From Candidatus Omnitrophota bacterium (GTDB lineage Bacteria > Ratteibacteria > UBA8468 > MWAK01), in NCBI GenBank assembly GCA_026387085.1, contig JAPLMK010000045.1, positions 1 through 6,999 of the forward strand: a DNA stretch of 6,999 nucleotides, written 5' to 3'. Made by a program: the position numbers and the translations under genes. The notes beneath the pieces were generated by a model. The model made no database searches. It was given only the letters and a program-made list of their open reading frames with translations, and was not told the DNA's origin. Positions 1 through 5,348 of this stretch are shown one piece after another. The first letter of the stretch is position 1. The number at the start of each line of letters is the position of its first letter.

Positions 1-1
1 T

Positions 2-742
2 CTGGCCAGCGCCATCGCTCCCGGAATGGTCAGTTCCCTCTGGTACGCCAACCGGCTGATGCAACTGCCGCTGGGTATTTTTGCGGTGACCCTGGGCACG
101 GTTGCTCTTCCTTCGATGTCCAGACAGATATCCGAAGGAAATTTAAAACAGATGAAGGAGACGCTTGCTTATTCCCTTAAGTTAGCGTTTTTACTGGTTA
201 TTCCGGCCAGTTTCGTCCTTGTTTTTTTCCGGGAACCGATTATCCAAGTTCTTTTCCAGCGGGGCCTTTTTACCAGCCAATCCACCCAGGCGACCGGTAT
301 CGCGCTCCTTTTTTTCTCTCTGGGACTTTTCGGATACAGCGGTAATATTGTATTAACCCGGGCGTTTTATGCCCTGAAAGATACCGCGACACCGGTTAAG
401 GTTGGAATTTTAAGCATTGCCGCCAACCTGATATTAGACCTTATTTTGATAGTTCCGTTAAAACAGGGCGGCATCGCTTTATCAACTTCCCTGGTCGGAA
501 TTCTTAACTTCGCCCTGCTTTTCTTTTTGCTGCGCCGTAAAATCGGCGTGTTAGGCGGACGGAAGATTCTGAAAGACAGTTTAGAATTTATCGTTTTGTC
601 CGGTTTGGCGACCTTCTTGGCGTTCCATTGCTTCCGCTATGCGGCGGTAAGATTCGGAACCGGAGCGGCGCTGTTTGGCGCGTTAATTGTGGGCAGTATC
701 TTCTATTTCGGGATAAATTATCTGCGGAAAAACTACAAGTGA
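2..742 (+). CDS. murJ: Lipid II flippase MurJ (MviN family), C-terminal part, 5'-truncated
   Basis: MurJ moves undecaprenyl-linked peptidoglycan precursor (lipid II) across the inner membrane. The reading frame is open from base 2, before the first ATG at 26, so the gene enters from the left and this is its C-terminal half (about 246 of a usual 500 or so residues). Seven hydrophobic segments can be read, including LPLGIFAVTLGTVALP, AFLLVIPASFVLVFF, IALLFFSLGLFGYSGNIV and a last one near the end, matching TM8-TM14 of the 14-helix fold. The YANRLMQLPLGIF motif near the start is the family hallmark (YADRLMEFP in E. coli). Its arginine probably corresponds to a central-cavity arginine needed for flipping. 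The TPVK motif after FYALKDTA is also typical. The gene ends in TGA followed by a short tail without a U-rich terminator. Family assignment is firm; N-terminal residues cannot be checked. Confidence 0.95.
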   Translation: MASAIAPGMVSSLWYANRLMQLPLGIFAVTLGTVALPSMSRQISEGNLKQMKETLAYSLKLAFLLVIPASFVLVFFREPIIQVLFQRGLFTSQSTQATGIALLFFSLGLFGYSGNIVLTRAFYALKDTATPVKVGILSIAANLILDLILIVPLKQGGIALSTSLVGILNFALLFFLLRRKIGVLGGRKILKDSLEFIVLSGLATFLAFHCFRYAAVRFGTGAALFGALIVGSIFYFGINYLRKNYK

Positions 743-789
743 TTCCCCGCATCATATTTCTCTCCGGAAGGGGAGATGGTTAAAACAAG

Positions 790-839
790 TTCCCTCAATA
801 TTCCTCTCCCCGTCGGGGAGAGGATAAAGGTGAGTGGGT
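790..839. repeat. Palindromic intergenic element (REP-like)
   Basis: The core 803-823 is a perfect inverted repeat, CCTCTCCCCG-T-CGGGGAGAGG. Outer arms are partly complementary (TCCCTCA at the left, GGTGAGTGGG at the right), so the element is about 50 bp. The composition (CCTCTCCCC / GGGGAGAGG followed by a GGTGAG-type arm) resembles dispersed intergenic palindromes seen in many environmental bacterial genomes. A degraded related stem, TCTCC-ggaagg-GGAGA, lies just upstream at 761-776. Neither stem is followed by a T-run, so a classical intrinsic terminator is unlikely, though the hairpin could protect the murJ mRNA 3' end. Confidence 0.6.
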
Positions 840-842
840 ACG

Positions 843-851
843 TGGTATAAT
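843..851 (+). promoter_or_regulatory. Extended -10 promoter of the M50-DUF1844-uvrC cluster
   Basis: TGGTATAAT is a perfect extended -10 element (TGn plus TATAAT at 846-851). The -35 position (about 823-828) is weak, as is usual for extended -10 promoters, and falls at the edge of the palindromic element. Only 6 nt separate the -10 box from the ATG at 858, so transcription would start at or within a base or two of that ATG and give a leaderless message. Confidence 0.6.
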
Positions 852-857
852 AATTTT

Positions 858-1481
858 ATGGAACCGGCTATCGCAATCGGTCGTTTAGTTATTCTCATCT
901 TTTCGGTGATTGTTCACGAATGCAGCCATGGTGTGGCTGCCTTGCGCAACGGAGATGATACCGCCCGGATTATGGGACGGCTGACGCTGAACCCTTTGCC
1001 CCACATCGATATTTTCGGAACAATTATTATACCGGGCCTTCTTTTGCTGAGCAATGCCGGGGTGATTTTCGGCTGGGCGAAACCGGTTCCGGTTAACCCT
1101 TACCGGTTCCGTAATTTCCGCCGGGGCATGATTGAAGTGGGTCTTTCCGGGCCTTTATCAAACATATTGCTGGCGCTGTTTTTCGCCTTTCTTTTACGGA
1201 TAACCGGAGCCAACTCTCTTTCCGGAGTGAGTGGTTTGCTTCTATTCGGTGTTGCGATCAACTTTGTCCTGGCTCTTTTCAACCTTATTCCGATTCCGCC
1301 TTTAGACGGGTCTCGCATCTTGGGCAGTTTACTGCCCTTAAAGATGGAGGCGAAGTACTACCGGATAGAGCGTTACGGAATGTTTATTATTATCGCTCTT
1401 CTTTTCTTCGGTTTCTTTGATTTACTGTTTCCCGTAATCAGTTTTCTGGTAAAATTAGTTACCGGCGCGTCTTTATCTTGA
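858..1481 (+). CDS. Site-2 protease family (M50) membrane zinc metalloprotease
   Basis: Intramembrane metalloprotease of the S2P/M50 class without a PDZ domain. From the ATG it is 207 residues, normal for the short membrane-embedded subfamily. The zinc motif HECSH (residues 20-24, HExxH) sits in the first membrane helix. The third metal ligand is provided by NLIPIPPLDG (142-151, Asp150). GWAKPVPVNP (72-81) and LSGPLSNILLAL (96-107, GPxxN) are also family signatures. At least four hydrophobic segments are visible. I prefer ATG 858 to the in-frame GTG at 834, because a TATAAT box lies between them and would put the transcript start at 858. Translation from the GTG would need read-through from murJ. 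The next gene follows after 13 nt, so it is probably co-transcribed with DUF1844 and uvrC. The natural substrate cannot be inferred from the sequence. Confidence 0.9.
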   Translation: MEPAIAIGRLVILIFSVIVHECSHGVAALRNGDDTARIMGRLTLNPLPHIDIFGTIIIPGLLLLSNAGVIFGWAKPVPVNPYRFRNFRRGMIEVGLSGPLSNILLALFFAFLLRITGANSLSGVSGLLLFGVAINFVLALFNLIPIPPLDGSRILGSLLPLKMEAKYYRIERYGMFIIIALLFFGFFDLLFPVISFLVKLVTGASLS

Positions 1482-1494
1482 TAAGGAGTAAATT

Positions 1495-1782
1495 ATGAAT
1501 TTCTTAATTTTAGTGTCAATCTTTGAGGCCTCGGGCTGGCAGGCCCTGGGCAAGATTCCCAACCCGGTCAACGGCAAGACGGAAATAAACCTTCCGGCAG
1601 TCGAGAACACGATTGAAATTTTAATTTTATTGAGGGAAAAATCTCAAAACAACCTCGCTCCGGATGAAGAAAAATATTTATCGGCCGCAATCGCAAACCT
1701 GCAGTTAAATTACGCTGCCGAAAAGGAGAAGCCGCAAACCGGTGCTGCCGAAAAAGAAGGGGTTGCAAAAGAAGATTCATGA
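1495..1782 (+). CDS. DUF1844 domain protein
   Basis: A 95-residue protein matching the DUF1844 pattern: an N-terminal helix (FLILVSIFEASGWQALGKI), then PNPVNGKTEINLPAVENTIEIL, then a helix with LREKSQNNLAPDEEKYL and ending LQLNY. The family is of unknown function, is common in deltaproteobacteria, Planctomycetes, Acidobacteria and related lineages, and is a short helical soluble protein. The last 25 residues are Lys/Glu/Ala-rich and probably disordered. An AAGGAG Shine-Dalgarno site at 1483-1488, 6 nt before the ATG, fixes the start. It lies 13 nt after the protease gene, and its 3' end overlaps uvrC by 41 nt in another frame, so translational coupling with uvrC is likely. No biochemical role should be assumed. 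Confidence 0.85.
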   Translation: MNFLILVSIFEASGWQALGKIPNPVNGKTEINLPAVENTIEILILLREKSQNNLAPDEEKYLSAAIANLQLNYAAEKEKPQTGAAEKEGVAKEDS

Positions 1783-3193
1783 CCTGCCGGACCTTCCGGG
1801 CGTGTATCTTTTCCGGGATAAGTCCGGTCGGATAATTTACGCCGGAAAAGCTCTTTCCCTGCGCAACCGGGTCCGCTCCTATTTCCAAGCCAGCCGGTCT
1901 TTTAACCCAAAGACTGAACTGCTGGTCGGAGAAATAGCGGACATGGAACATTATCCCACCGCCAGCGAAGCCGAAGCATTTTTTCTGGAAAGCCGCTTCA
2001 TTAAAGCATATCAGCCGCATTACAACATAGACCTTCGCGACGATAAGACCTTTCCCCTGGTGCGCATCACCAAAAGTGATTTTCCACGAATTGAAATTAT
2101 CCGCGGCAAAAAAGATAAGGACGCTTATTATTTCGGACCTTTCACCGAGACCTGGGCGTTGCGCCGGGCGGTGCGTAATTTACGTCGGATATTTCCGCTG
2201 GCGGGTTGCCGCCGCCGGATTAATCCGGAAAAACCGGTCCGGCCCTGTTTCGATTATAACCTGAAGCGCTGTTTAGCGCCGTGCGCCGGAAACTTAACAA
2301 AAGAAGAATATAACCGCACCGCTCGCGCCCTGCTCTCTTTTTTTGAAGGTAAAAACCCGCAGATTATTTCCGAACTTAAAAGTGCGATGGTGAAAGCGGC
2401 GGGAGAATTAAACTTTGAAGAAGCGGCGCGGATTCGCGATGAGATAGATGTGCTGCGGAGAGTACAAAAACATCCGAAAGCGCTGGGCAGAGAACAACCG
2501 TACCAGAAAGCAGTTTTAAATCTCAAGAACAGTTTGGGCCTGCTAAAGGAACCGGTGCGGATTGAGGCCTACGATATTTCCAATCTTTTCGGCCAGGAAG
2601 CGGTGGGAAGCATGGTTACCTTTCTGGCCGGAGAACCTTGCCGGAAAATGTACCGCCGTTTCCAAATAAAGGAGGTGGAGGGCATTGATGATTGCGCCAT
2701 GATAGTTGAGGTTTTAAGGCGGCGCCTTTTGGAAAAAGAATGGCCCCTGCCGGACCTTATCCTGATTGACGGAGGCCGGGGGCAGGTAGCGGCCGCTCAC
2801 CGCGTCTTGATGGTTAATCACCGCGAAATTCCGCTGGTGGGATTGGCGAAAGAAGAAGAGCAGATTTTCGCGCCGGGCAAAAGAAAACCGCTCTTGGTTT
2901 CCCGGTCTGCTCCGGAAAGTTTGTTTTTGCAGCGGATAAGAGATGAAGCGCACCGTTTTGCGGTCTCTTATCACCGAAACCTCCGGCGGAAAAAGATAAC
3001 CGCTTCCGCCCTTGATTCCATACCCGGGATTGGTCCTAAACGGAAGGCATTCCTCTGGCGTAAATTTTCTTCGCTGGAAGAGATTAAGTCGGTCCCAACA
3101 AGCGAGCTGGTAAAAACGGGCATTCCGGAAAAGGTTGCTTTACGGCTAAAGATATTTTTATCTGAAGACTCTTCACAATCTGACAAAGTTTAA
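1742..3193 (+). CDS. uvrC: UvrABC excinuclease subunit C, compact form
   Basis: UvrC makes the dual incisions around a lesion in nucleotide excision repair. Domains in order: GIY-YIG nuclease (about 14-95; GVYLF 20-24, IIYAGKA 31-37, RNRVRSYF, and Glu83 of AEAFFLE); a four-cysteine set C156, C169, C177, C181 matching the iron-sulfur site of UvrC; the UVR (UvrB-binding) helix pair (about 205-242, FEEAARIRDEID); an RNase H-like 3'... 5'-side endonuclease domain with D278 (YDIS), D317 (GIDD), D343 (LIDGG) and H404 (RDEAH); and a C-terminal helix-hairpin-helix (IPGIGPKRK, 427-435). All expected catalytic residues are present. At 483 residues it is well below the usual 590-620, because the region between UVR and the RNase H-like domain is only about 30 residues. 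The GTG start overlaps the upstream gene by 41 nt. AAGGAG at 1723-1728 is a plausible but distant ribosome site, so the exact start is less certain than the gene. Confidence 0.95.
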   Translation: MLPKKKGLQKKIHDLPDLPGVYLFRDKSGRIIYAGKALSLRNRVRSYFQASRSFNPKTELLVGEIADMEHYPTASEAEAFFLESRFIKAYQPHYNIDLRDDKTFPLVRITKSDFPRIEIIRGKKDKDAYYFGPFTETWALRRAVRNLRRIFPLAGCRRRINPEKPVRPCFDYNLKRCLAPCAGNLTKEEYNRTARALLSFFEGKNPQIISELKSAMVKAAGELNFEEAARIRDEIDVLRRVQKHPKALGREQPYQKAVLNLKNSLGLLKEPVRIEAYDISNLFGQEAVGSMVTFLAGEPCRKMYRRFQIKEVEGIDDCAMIVEVLRRRLLEKEWPLPDLILIDGGRGQVAAAHRVLMVNHREIPLVGLAKEEEQIFAPGKRKPLLVSRSAPESLFLQRIRDEAHRFAVSYHRNLRRKKITASALDSIPGIGPKRKAFLWRKFSSLEEIKSVPTSELVKTGIPEKVALRLKIFLSEDSSQSDKV

Positions 3194-3209
3194 GAATTGA
3201 GGGTATAAT
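3180..3209 (+). promoter_or_regulatory. Sigma70-type promoter for the phasin-like gene
   Basis: CTGACA (3180-3185, 5/6 match to TTGACA), an 18-nt spacer and a perfect TATAAT (3204-3209). The -35 lies over the last codons of uvrC. The predicted start of transcription is near 3216, giving a leader of about 175 nt before the ATG at 3391. This is the best-formed promoter in the window and suggests strong independent expression of the phasin-like gene. Confidence 0.65.
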
Positions 3210-3217
3210 GGAAGAAA

Positions 3218-3369
3218 GCCCGTCTTCGCAATGCGGACGCCTCGTGAACGGGCGGCTTAGCCGCCATTCTGCGTCCATGCTTCTACGGGCAAGGGAGGGA
3301 CGCAGTGCGACGAATAAGGAGCACGCAGTTAGCGTCGGGTGGCGAGAAGGTGAGCCACCCTGACTGACG
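3218..3369 (+). other. Stem-rich leader region; candidate structured RNA or repeat-derived element
   Basis: No good coding frame, but an unusual density of perfect stems. A nested hairpin has GCCCGT (3218-3223) with ACGGGC (3285-3290), GGACGC (3235-3240) with GCGTCC (3271-3276), and GGCGGC (3251-3256) with GCCGCC (3260-3265). A second domain pairs GACGC (3299-3303) with GCGTC (3332-3336) around TGCG/CGCA (3306-3309/3324-3327). A third is GGGTGGC (3337-3343) with GCCACCC (3354-3360), loop 10 nt. GCCCGT could alternatively pair with a second ACGGGC at 3248-3253. The region lies between a strong promoter and the Shine-Dalgarno site of the next gene. I do not recognise a known riboswitch class. 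It may equally be a degenerate dispersed repeat. Folding is by eye only. Confidence 0.4.
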
Positions 3370-3390
3370 ACCAAAGGGAGGAGACCACAA

Positions 3391-3687
3391 ATGGCTGAAA
3401 AGAGAATTGTAGATAAGATGTTGGAGCTTGGCTTGGGAATTGCCGCTTACGGTGAGGAAAAGGTAGCGGATTTTTTGAAGGAGGTAAACGCCAAAGGAGC
3501 GGCAAAACACGGTGATGCGGAAAAGATTAAAAAAGAGTTTAAAAAAAAGGGTGAATTTCTGCGTAAGGAATTTACCCGGAGAGTAAACAAAGAAGTTGAG
3601 GGCGCGCTTAAAAAGATGAATCTGGCAACCGCGAAAGAAGTTGCCGCATTAAAAAAGCGGATTGATAACCTGGAATCCAGAAAATAA
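3391..3687 (+). CDS. Phasin-family-like small coiled-coil protein
   Basis: A 98-residue, Lys/Glu-rich, largely helical protein. The N-terminal stretch KMLELGLGIAAYGEEKVADFLKEV, the middle FKKKGEFLRKEFTRRVNKEVEGALKKM and the end LATAKEVAALKKRIDNLES follow the layout of the polyhydroxyalkanoate granule-associated (PhaF/PhaI-type, phasin-like) family: an amphipathic helix, a charged helix, then a short C-terminal coiled coil introduced by a T-x-x-E-V motif. In many bacteria without PHA synthesis such proteins exist with unknown roles, so PHA granules should not be assumed; no PHA synthase is visible here. A GGAGG ribosome site at 3377-3381, 9 nt before the ATG, fixes the start. It has its own promoter and a long structured leader. 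The downstream ABC1/UbiB-like kinase is in the same direction. The C-terminal coiled coil also vaguely resembles UbiK-type accessory proteins. Confidence 0.7.
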   Translation: MAEKRIVDKMLELGLGIAAYGEEKVADFLKEVNAKGAAKHGDAEKIKKEFKKKGEFLRKEFTRRVNKEVEGALKKMNLATAKEVAALKKRIDNLESRK

Positions 3688-3689
3688 TC

Positions 3690-3783
3690 TGTCATTGCGA
3701 GAAGTTCGCCTGAGGCGGACGATGAAGCAATCGCGCAGTTGAGAACCGGATTGCCGCGTTCCCGTTGGTCGCTCGCAATGACA
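3690..3783. repeat. 94-bp inverted-repeat element with TGTCATTGCGAG ends
   Basis: The ends are a perfect 12-bp inverted repeat: TGTCATTGCGAG (3690-3701) and CTCGCAATGACA (3772-3783). Internal stems are CGCCT-G-AGGCG (3707-3717) and GCAATC/GATTGC (3727-3732 with 3749-3754), giving a cloverleaf-like fold. The terminal TGTCATTGCGAG and internal GAAGCAATC words are those of a very widespread family of non-coding palindromic repeats in bacterial genomes. It contains no gene. It begins 2 nt after the phasin-like stop codon and ends 11 nt before the ABC1 kinase ATG, filling the whole spacer. Confidence 0.85.
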
Positions 3784-3794
3784 ACCTGATCTAT

Positions 3795-5345
3795 ATGCTC
3801 CCCATTCGCAACATCGGGCGGGTCCGACAGGTTTTAACAGTGGTAACCAGGAACGGCCTGGGTTATCTGACTGACCGTCTCCTGTCCGAACCTTTTTTCC
3901 GCTTTCTGAAAAGACGCAAAAATTCTGCGCTTCCGGAAAATACGGCCGGAGAAAGGTTGGTTTCGGCCCTGGAGGAATTAGGTCCCACCTATATCAAACT
4001 GGGCCAATTTTTAAGTATGCGGCCCGACATCTTCTCCCCGCCGGTTATTGATGCTTTGAACCGGTTGCACGAAAAAGTAAAACCGATATCGCTTGCCGAA
4101 GTTGAAACCATAATTCAGGAGGAGTTGGGCAAGCCGCCGAAAGAAATCTTCCGGGAATTTTCCGTTCAGCCCCTGGCGGCCGCTTCTTTGGCCCAGGTGC
4201 ATTCCGCCATTTTACCGACCGGCGAAGAAGTTGCGGTAAAGGTTCAGCGGCCGGGAATCAAGCAAATTATCCGGGCGGACCTAGCTATCCTTGCGGAGAT
4301 TGCCTCTCTGGTCAACCAGCGCATACCGGAAGCCAGGATATTCAATCCGGAAGACCTGGTAACCGAGTTTGAACACCAGTTGATGCGGGAATTGGATTTT
4401 CAGTTAGAAGCGATGCGGATTGAAAGATTCCGTTCCCGTTTTAAAGACGACCAGGACTTGTACATTCCGAAAGTTTTTTGGGACTACACTACGGAAAAAG
4501 TACTGGTTATGGAACGGGTCAAAGGGCCGAGTCCTTATCTGGAACAACTTAAGGCGAGCGGTATTTTACCACAAGAAACCGCGGCCCGTATTTTTAGGAC
4601 ATTTCTGAAAGAAGTTTTTGAATTCGGTTCTTTTCACGCCGACCCGCATCCGGGTAATATCTGTTTATGCGGAAACCAAATCTGCCTGGTTGACTTCGGA
4701 ATCGTCGGTACCCTGACCGACTCGGACCGTGACGTAATTCTGGATATCGTTTTGAGTTTGGTGGAAGAGGACTTGGATTCTTTGGTAGCGGCCTTCTATC
4801 GTTTCCATTTGATTTCGCCGGAAATAAACGAACGTCTTTTTCGCCGGGAAATGGCGGACCTTTTCGAGCGGTATCGCGGTTTGCCTGCCCGGCGGATACG
4901 TTTGGGCCAATTTCTCGTGGACAGTATTCGTATCGGCCGGCGATTTAATATCTCTTTTCCGGCCGATCTGGCTTTGCTGGGCAAAACACTGATAATGGTG
5001 GAGAGTCTTTGCGCTTCACTGGACCCTGATTTTGAGCCCTTATCCGCGGCCCAGCCGGTTATTAAAGCAGTTCGGGAGCAGAAGATTAACCCCGCTTATT
5101 TCATACCTAAATTTTGGCGAAAGACCAAAAATCTTAGCCAAACAATTTCGGAATTACCCAATCTTTTCTTCTCCATTCTGCGGAAAGTGGAAAGCGGTAA
5201 TTTTAAAATTCAGTTTATCCACCGGGAACTGGAGGGAGCCACGCGGGAACTGGAACATTCAATCAACCGGCTGGCTTGGGCAATCTTGCTTTCGGCGATA
5301 ATTATCGCGGCAACACTGCTTCTGGTTCGTCTTGGAATTCCCTAA
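3795..5345 (+). CDS. ABC1/AarF/UbiB-family atypical protein kinase-like protein
   Basis: 516 residues from the ATG, typical for the family. Visible motifs: the KxGQ motif KLGQ (68-71) in PTYIKLGQFLSMRPDIF; the alanine-rich loop PLAAASLAQVHSA (127-138 region) that replaces the glycine-rich loop; the ATP-binding lysine in VAVKVQRP (Lys149); RELDFQLEA (198-206); the catalytic-loop equivalent HADPHPGN (281-288); and the metal-binding DFG (300-302). A C-terminal hydrophobic helix (about 493-512, AWAILLSAIIIAATLLLV) anchors it to the membrane. Characterised relatives (UbiB, Coq8) are ATPases that support ubiquinone biosynthesis or lipid handling. No quinone gene is in the window, so the substrate pathway is open. 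A longer frame from TTG 3765 exists, but its first residues would be encoded by the inverted-repeat element, so ATG 3795 is preferred. No Shine-Dalgarno site is visible before it. The stop lies 3 bp from the convergent HPS-RraA gene. Confidence 0.93.
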   Translation: MLPIRNIGRVRQVLTVVTRNGLGYLTDRLLSEPFFRFLKRRKNSALPENTAGERLVSALEELGPTYIKLGQFLSMRPDIFSPPVIDALNRLHEKVKPISLAEVETIIQEELGKPPKEIFREFSVQPLAAASLAQVHSAILPTGEEVAVKVQRPGIKQIIRADLAILAEIASLVNQRIPEARIFNPEDLVTEFEHQLMRELDFQLEAMRIERFRSRFKDDQDLYIPKVFWDYTTEKVLVMERVKGPSPYLEQLKASGILPQETAARIFRTFLKEVFEFGSFHADPHPGNICLCGNQICLVDFGIVGTLTDSDRDVILDIVLSLVEEDLDSLVAAFYRFHLISPEINERLFRREMADLFERYRGLPARRIRLGQFLVDSIRIGRRFNISFPADLALLGKTLIMVESLCASLDPDFEPLSAAQPVIKAVREQKINPAYFIPKFWRKTKNLSQTISELPNLFFSILRKVESGNFKIQFIHRELEGATRELEHSINRLAWAILLSAIIIAATLLLVRLGIP

Positions 5346-5348
5346 CAA

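Noticed and set aside
803..823. Palindrome as a rho-independent terminator of murJ
   Set aside because: The stem is strong but is followed by ATAAAGG and not a T-run on the plus strand; the minus-strand side is also not T-rich.
834..857. GTG 834 as the start of the M50 protease (8 extra residues)
   Set aside because: The extra codons contain the TATAAT promoter box, and no better ribosome site is gained. ATG 858 begins just before the first conserved helix.
1568..2020. 150-residue minus-strand open frame
   Set aside because: It lies antisense to DUF1844 and uvrC, both clear families. The predicted protein has no recognisable domain and no ribosome site was evident.
3337..3360. GGGTGGC/GCCACCC hairpin as an intrinsic terminator or attenuator
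   Set aside because: It is followed by TGACTGACGACC with no T-run, so termination by the standard mechanism is unlikely. It is kept only as part of the structured leader.
3208..3363. 51-codon open frame starting ATG 3208 and crossing the stem-rich leader, possible leader peptide
   Set aside because: Its ATG overlaps the last bases of the -10 box, so it would not be in the transcript from that promoter. It has no ribosome site, and its Arg/Ser-rich composition looks like translated repeat sequence.
3084..3374. 96-residue minus-strand open frame over the end of uvrC and the leader
   Set aside because: It is antisense to uvrC and to the palindrome-rich region. Its Ser/Pro/Arg-rich composition is typical of a spurious frame.
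3765..3794. TTG 3765 as the start of the ABC1 kinase (10 extra residues)
   Set aside because: The extra residues are mostly encoded by the right end of the inverted-repeat element. Family members typically begin near the residues encoded at ATG 3795.
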